Assembly (NCBI RefSeq): GCF_014699005.1
Contig: NZ_JACWZY010000002.1
Coordinates: forward strand, 310,001-374,000
From: Spirosoma profusum
GTDB lineage: Bacteria > Bacteroidota > Bacteroidia > Cytophagales > Spirosomataceae
Length of the DNA stretch: 64,000 bases
Reading direction: 5' to 3'
The notes under the pieces are model-generated. The model was not told the DNA's origin and made no database searches. It saw nothing but the letters and a program-made list of their open reading frames with translations. Every line of letters starts with the position of its first letter. Position 1 is the first letter of the stretch. The position numbers were made by a program, and so were the translations under genes. Below, piece by piece: positions 60,178 through 64,000 of the stretch.

Positions 60178-60225
60178 TAACGTAACGTGGCCCGATTAGC
60201 GAACTAGTCGGGCCACGTTACGTTA
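60178..60225 (-). terminator. Long hairpin terminator of gcvP
   Basis: Arms 60178-60199 and 60204-60225 pair at 21 of 22 positions around the loop CGAA. The stem begins TAACGTAACGTGGCCCGA, so it holds two overlapping ACGT cores. It lies 8 bases beyond the gcvP stop on the minus strand. Confidence 0.8.
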
Positions 60226-60232
60226 AGCTATT

Positions 60233-63139
60233 TTATTGTGCTACTTCGCTGGCTTCTTCGGCGTAAGCTTCTACGGGAACGCAGGCACAAACCAGATTTC
60301 GGTCGCCGTAAGCCGAATCGACGCGGCTCACACTTGGCCAGAATTTACGGGCGCGAACCTGCGGTAGCGGATAAGCAGCTTTTTCGCGGCTGTATGGGCG
60401 ATTCCACTCATCGTTGATAACAACCGTCGCCGTGTGCGGAGCGTGTTTCAGTACGTTGCTGGCACGATCAGCTGCACCATTTTCGATTTCGCGAATTTCG
60501 TTACGTATCGAAATCATAGCCTCGCAGAAACGGTCGAGTTCGGCTTTGGATTCGGACTCCGTTGGCTCGATCATTAACGTACCAGCTACCGGAAACGAAA
60601 CCGTTGGCGCATGGAAACCGTAGTCCATTAGCCGTTTGGCGATGTCCTCAACTTCAACACCCGTCGACAGCTTGAAAGGGCGACAATCGACAATCATTTC
60701 ATGCGCACAACGACCGTTGGTGCCGGTGTACAACGTATCGAAATGACCTTCGAGCCGCGCTTTGATGTAGTTCGCATTTAGAATAGCGCGTTTCGTGGCG
60801 TTCGTCAGACCTTCTCCGCCCATCATCGCGATGTAGGCATACGAAATGGTCAGAATGCTGGCCGAACCATATGGAGCCGCTGAAATAAGCAAACTTGTAC
60901 CTTCGGCCGATGAAGTCGGATTCGCTTTCTGAATGGCGGGAACCTGCGTCGGTAAAAACGGAACCAGTTGAGAAGCCACGCCAATCGGGCCCATACCCGG
61001 ACCACCGCCACCGTGAGGAATACAGAACGTTTTGTGAAGATTCAGGTGACACACATCGGCGCCAATCGAAGCGGGTGACGTTAGGCCAACCTGCGCGTTC
61101 ATGTTAGCACCGTCCATATACACCTGACCGCCATGTTCGTGAATGGTCGCGCAGATTTCCTTGATACTTTCTTCATACACGCCGTGGGTAGATGGGTAAG
61201 TGACCATCAGGCACGACAGATCGTTGCTGTATTGTTCAGCTTTGGCTTTCAGGTCTGCTACGTCGATATTGCCCCGCTCGTCACACTTCACAATCACGAC
61301 TTTCATGCCCGCCATTACAGCACTGGCCGGGTTGGTCCCGTGCGCCGATTGCGGAATTAGTGATACGTTCCGGTGGGTGTCGCCCCGGCTTTCGTGATAC
61401 GCCCGAATCACCATTAGCCCAGCGTATTCGCCCTGAGCGCCCGAATTGGGTTGCAGCGACATAGCCGCGAAGCCCGTAATTTCGCAAAGCCAGTTGTTCA
61501 AATCACTGAATAACTGTTGATAGCCAAGCGTCTGATCTTTAGGTGCAAACGGATGCAGTTTGCCAAACTCCGGCCACGTAACGGGAATCATTTCGGCCGT
61601 GGCGTTGAGCTTCATGGTACAACTACCCAGCGAAATCATCGAATGTACCAGCGAGAGGTCTTTTTCTTCGAGCGATTTAAGATAACGTAGCATTTCATGC
61701 TCCGTATGGTGCGTATTAAAGACTGGATGTGTCAGGTAGTCAGATTGCCGAACGAGAACTTCCGGCCAGTCGATTTCGAGGCTATTCAGCACGGCATCCA
61801 TATCAGCTTTCACGCCAAAGACCGTCAATAATTCGGTTACATCGTGAAGCGTCTTTGCTTCATCGAACGATATGCTGACGTGTTCGTCGTCAGGCAAATA
61901 ACGCAGGTTTATCTGAGCTGCCTTCGCCGATTTTTTCAACGATTCTATATCATTAATCCGAACCGTAATGGTATCGAAATACTGTTCCGTGCTCACTTCA
62001 TAGGCACTCCAACGTAGTGCGGTGGCGAATGCTTTGGTAAGCGCGTGGACCTGTTCGGCGATAGCGCGGAGTCGTTTTGGGCCATGATAAACGGCATAAC
62101 TACTCGCCATAACGGCTAATAAAACCTGCGCCGTGCAAATGTTCGACGTGGCCTTCTCCCGACGAATGTGCTGTTCGCGAGTTTGGAGCGCCATACGTAG
62201 CGCAGGTTTGCCTTCGGCATCCTGCGATACACCAATAATTCGGCCGGGAATCTGCCGTTTGAACGCGTCGCGGGTAGCAAAAAAACCAGCATGTGGACCG
62301 CCATAGCCCATCGGAACGCCAAAACGCTGCGACGAACCCACCACTACGTCGGCACCCATCTCACCGGGCGATGTCAGCAGTGTCAGCGCCAACAAATCAG
62401 CGGCTACTGCTACGTTGATGTTCAGGTCATGAGCCGCAGCAATCAGGTCGGTATAATCAAATACAGCCCCATCCGATGCCGGGTATTGCAACAGCAAACC
62501 AAAAATGCCCTCGTTCGTCAGGTCGGCGCTCTGGTGATCGCCAACCACTACGTTGATATCCAGTGGAATCGCTCGCGTAATTACTACGTCGATGGTTTGC
62601 GGATGGCAGCGTTCCGATACAAAGAACGTAGCCGCATTTTTCTTCGCGGCCGGACGTAGCGCGTAGAGCATGTGCATGGCTTCGGCGGCTGCGGTCGCTT
62701 CGTCAAGCAGCGACGCATTGGCCAGATCCATTCCTGTCAGGTCAGATACAACCGTCTGAAAATTCAGCAGCGCTTCGAGACGTCCCTGCGCAATTTCTGC
62801 CTGATAGGGCGTATAAGCCGTGTACCAGGCCGGATTTTCCAGAATGTTACGTAGGATAACGTTCGGCGTAATTGTGTCGTAGTAACCGGCGCCGATGTAA
62901 GATTTAAACACTTTATTCTGGCCCGCCAGTTTTTTAAAATCCGTCAGAAACTGCATTTCTGATTTGGGAGCCGGTAAATCAAGCGATTTTTCGAGTCGAA
63001 TGGCTTGTGGAATGGTTTGCTCGATAAGCTGGTCGATGGACTCGACCCCTACTGTTTTGAGCATGTCGGCCTGAGCCGCGTCGGTTTGACCGTGGTGACG
63101 GTCTTCAAAAAGATCTGTCTGCTGAAGCGTTAATTTCAT
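60233..63139 (-). CDS. gcvP: Glycine dehydrogenase (decarboxylating), P protein
   Basis: 968 residues from ATG 63139 ([17 protein letters not shown]); an ORF extension to 63250 is rejected because P proteins start here. It is the PLP enzyme of the glycine cleavage system, passing the aminomethyl group to H protein. Both halves of the fused family are present: [36 protein letters not shown]…, and the C-terminal half with [27 protein letters not shown], and [23 protein letters not shown] with the PLP lysine. No gcvH or gcvT is in the window. A good -7 element lies 37 bases upstream. Confidence 0.97.
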   Translation of the reverse strand: MKLTLQQTDLFEDRHHGQTDAAQADMLKTVGVESIDQLIEQTIPQAIRLEKSLDLPAPKSEMQFLTDFKKLAGQNKVFKSYIGAGYYDTITPNVILRNILENPAWYTAYTPYQAEIAQGRLEALLNFQTVVSDLTGMDLANASLLDEATAAAEAMHMLYALRPAAKKNAATFFVSERCHPQTIDVVITRAIPLDINVVVGDHQSADLTNEGIFGLLLQYPASDGAVFDYTDLIAAAHDLNINVAVAADLLALTLLTSPGEMGADVVVGSSQRFGVPMGYGGPHAGFFATRDAFKRQIPGRIIGVSQDAEGKPALRMALQTREQHIRREKATSNICTAQVLLAVMASSYAVYHGPKRLRAIAEQVHALTKAFATALRWSAYEVSTEQYFDTITVRINDIESLKKSAKAAQINLRYLPDDEHVSISFDEAKTLHDVTELLTVFGVKADMDAVLNSLEIDWPEVLVRQSDYLTHPVFNTHHTEHEMLRYLKSLEEKDLSLVHSMISLGSCTMKLNATAEMIPVTWPEFGKLHPFAPKDQTLGYQQLFSDLNNWLCEITGFAAMSLQPNSGAQGEYAGLMVIRAYHESRGDTHRNVSLIPQSAHGTNPASAVMAGMKVVIVKCDERGNIDVADLKAKAEQYSNDLSCLMVTYPSTHGVYEESIKEICATIHEHGGQVYMDGANMNAQVGLTSPASIGADVCHLNLHKTFCIPHGGGGPGMGPIGVASQLVPFLPTQVPAIQKANPTSSAEGTSLLISAAPYGSASILTISYAYIAMMGGEGLTNATKRAILNANYIKARLEGHFDTLYTGTNGRCAHEMIVDCRPFKLSTGVEVEDIAKRLMDYGFHAPTVSFPVAGTLMIEPTESESKAELDRFCEAMISIRNEIREIENGAADRASNVLKHAPHTATVVINDEWNRPYSREKAAYPLPQVRARKFWPSVSRVDSAYGDRNLVCACVPVEAYAEEASEVAQ

Positions 63140-63175
63140 GCCTGGGAAACCCGCGTGTTCGTTTGGATGGAAACC

Positions 63176-63183
63176 CAAATTTA
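63176..63183 (-). promoter_or_regulatory. Candidate -7 promoter element of gcvP (TAAATTTG, minus strand)
   Basis: On the minus strand TAAATTTG matches TAnnTTTG, 37 bases before the gcvP ATG at 63139. This also supports the chosen start, since the longer frame would begin upstream of it. I see no glycine-riboswitch-like fold in the short leader. Confidence 0.5.
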
Positions 63184-63241
63184 CGGGAGAAGGTGCAAAC
63201 TTCCGTATTATTGTGGCCCGATAATTGCCAGCCCTACTTTG

Positions 63242-64000
63242 ATGCATCAAAATAATGTACCTTTAGTGTCGGTGGTTATGCCGGTTTATAACGGTGAACG
63301 GTACCTTACCGAAGCCATAGAGAGTATTTTGACGCAACAGTATTCGAATTTCGAGTTACTGATTCTTGACAATGGATCAACTGATAGCACACCTGATCTG
63401 TTAGCCAGATTTGCCCGGGTCGATAGCCGGATTCGGCTACTTCATGAACCAAAACCGTTTGGATATGGGGGCGAAGTAGCCAGTAACGTAGCAGCCCGTC
63501 AGGCAAAAGGAGCGTTTATTGCTAAACTAGATGCGGATGACGTAGCAATGCCAGATCGACTGATTAAACAAGTTAATTATCTGATTTCCAATCCAGATGT
63601 ATTTCTGGTGGGTAGTCAGCTTATACTTATCGACGAGACCGGGCAAGTTACTGGTAAGCGCGACTATCCGGTTACACATGAGGAGATTTATAGCCAGTTT
63701 TACCTTAAGTTTCCGATTGCGAACCCGGCCGTCATGTTCCGTAATATCCTGAAAGAGGATATGTATCAAATTAAGTTTCCTCATTTCAATGATTATTACA
63801 GTTTGTTTCGGCTCATACATACGGGCTATCGGATGCACAACCTACCCGAAGCCCTGACCGCCTACCGTATCCATACGACCAATACTGTATTTACGAATCT
63901 GAGGGCCAAATGGAGCAGTAACGTAATGATAAAACAAGCTTTTGTTCGGGAATTTGGTTACTCGGCTCCCTGGATTCACCGACTGAAAATAGCAGCTATC
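63242..64000 (+). CDS. Family 2 glycosyltransferase, 3' end beyond the window
   Basis: An open frame of 253 codons from ATG 63242 ([22 protein letters not shown]) that runs off the right edge. GT-A motifs: [54 protein letters not shown] with the DADD metal site, and a later [22 protein letters not shown] element at 63235-63241 abuts the ATG; if used, the start might instead be the Met at 63278. It is divergent from gcvP. The acceptor is unknown. Confidence 0.88.
   Translation, partial: MHQNNVPLVSVVMPVYNGERYLTEAIESILTQQYSNFELLILDNGSTDSTPDLLARFARVDSRIRLLHEPKPFGYGGEVASNVAARQAKGAFIAKLDADDVAMPDRLIKQVNYLISNPDVFLVGSQLILIDETGQVTGKRDYPVTHEEIYSQFYLKFPIANPAVMFRNILKEDMYQIKFPHFNDYYSLFRLIHTGYRMHNLPEALTAYRIHTTNTVFTNLRAKWSSNVMIKQAFVREFGYSAPWIHRLKIAAI

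Noticed and set aside
63140-63240. Glycine riboswitch before gcvP
   Set aside because: The leader from the -7 element to ATG is under 40 bases and shows no tandem aptamer-like structure.

Overview
The window is chromosomal DNA of a Bacteroidota bacterium, most likely a Cytophagales/Spirosoma-type organism. The evidence is the gene content: a TonB-dependent receptor with a CarboxypepD_reg-like N-terminus next to a DUF4249 lipoprotein, C-terminal type IX secretion (T9SS) sorting domains, a PorE-like TPR/PD40/OmpA lipoprotein, a fused DAHP synthase/chorismate mutase, a duplicated-ExbD TonB operon, and TAnnTTTG promoter elements. I see no phage, integrase, IS transposase, CRISPR array or rRNA.

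Layout. 1-9.4 kb: lactonase (cut by the window edge), OmpA-like lipoprotein, lspA, proline dehydrogenase, DAHP synthase/chorismate mutase, and a DUF4249/TonB-receptor pair. 9.7-22 kb: a solitary glycosyltransferase, a GH36 alpha-galactosidase broken by an exact 20-bp tandem duplication, endonuclease V, a 1623-residue secreted nuclease with tandem Ig-like repeats, and cydAB. 22-28.4 kb: a ModE-type HTH and a cluster of secreted sugar-oxidation-like proteins, one carrying its own cupredoxin, with csaA inside. 28.5-35.6 kb: secreted unknowns, an M28 peptidase, then two Tat-exported cofactor enzymes (PLP aminotransferase, FAD amine oxidase) followed by a secreted Hint-domain protein. 35.7-42 kb: gamma-carbonic anhydrase, a HupE-like membrane protein, an MBOAT/SGNH O-acylation pair, an M1 peptidase and tRNA-Pro(GGG). 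42.6-50.4 kb: exbB-exbD-exbD-tonB, a small membrane protein, a PstS-like lipoprotein, a TPR protein, adk and obgE. 50.4-64 kb: two tandem T9SS-exported SGNH esterases, DUF2071, GyrI-like, TspO-like, PorE-like, gcvP and a second glycosyltransferase (cut by the edge).

Two sequence-level signals run across gene boundaries. First, the pentamer ACGTA/TACGT is strongly over-represented in every reading phase, on both strands, and in intergenic DNA and hairpin stems. Second, intergenic regions hold long, often perfect inverted repeats. Four of these belong to one REP-like family (core TGTCATGCTGA) whose base changes are always mirrored in the opposite arm. Others serve as very long terminators, and one supplies the last codons of cydA.

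As a physiological picture, the genes describe an envelope-centred, polysaccharide- and nucleic-acid-foraging aerobe. It has energised outer-membrane uptake (TonB system and receptor), secreted hydrolases and esterases (GH36, SGNH, M1, M28, nuclease), surface acylation, periplasmic oxidation chemistry and a bd oxidase for low oxygen. All functions are assigned from sequence recognition; nothing was searched or computed beyond hand counting.
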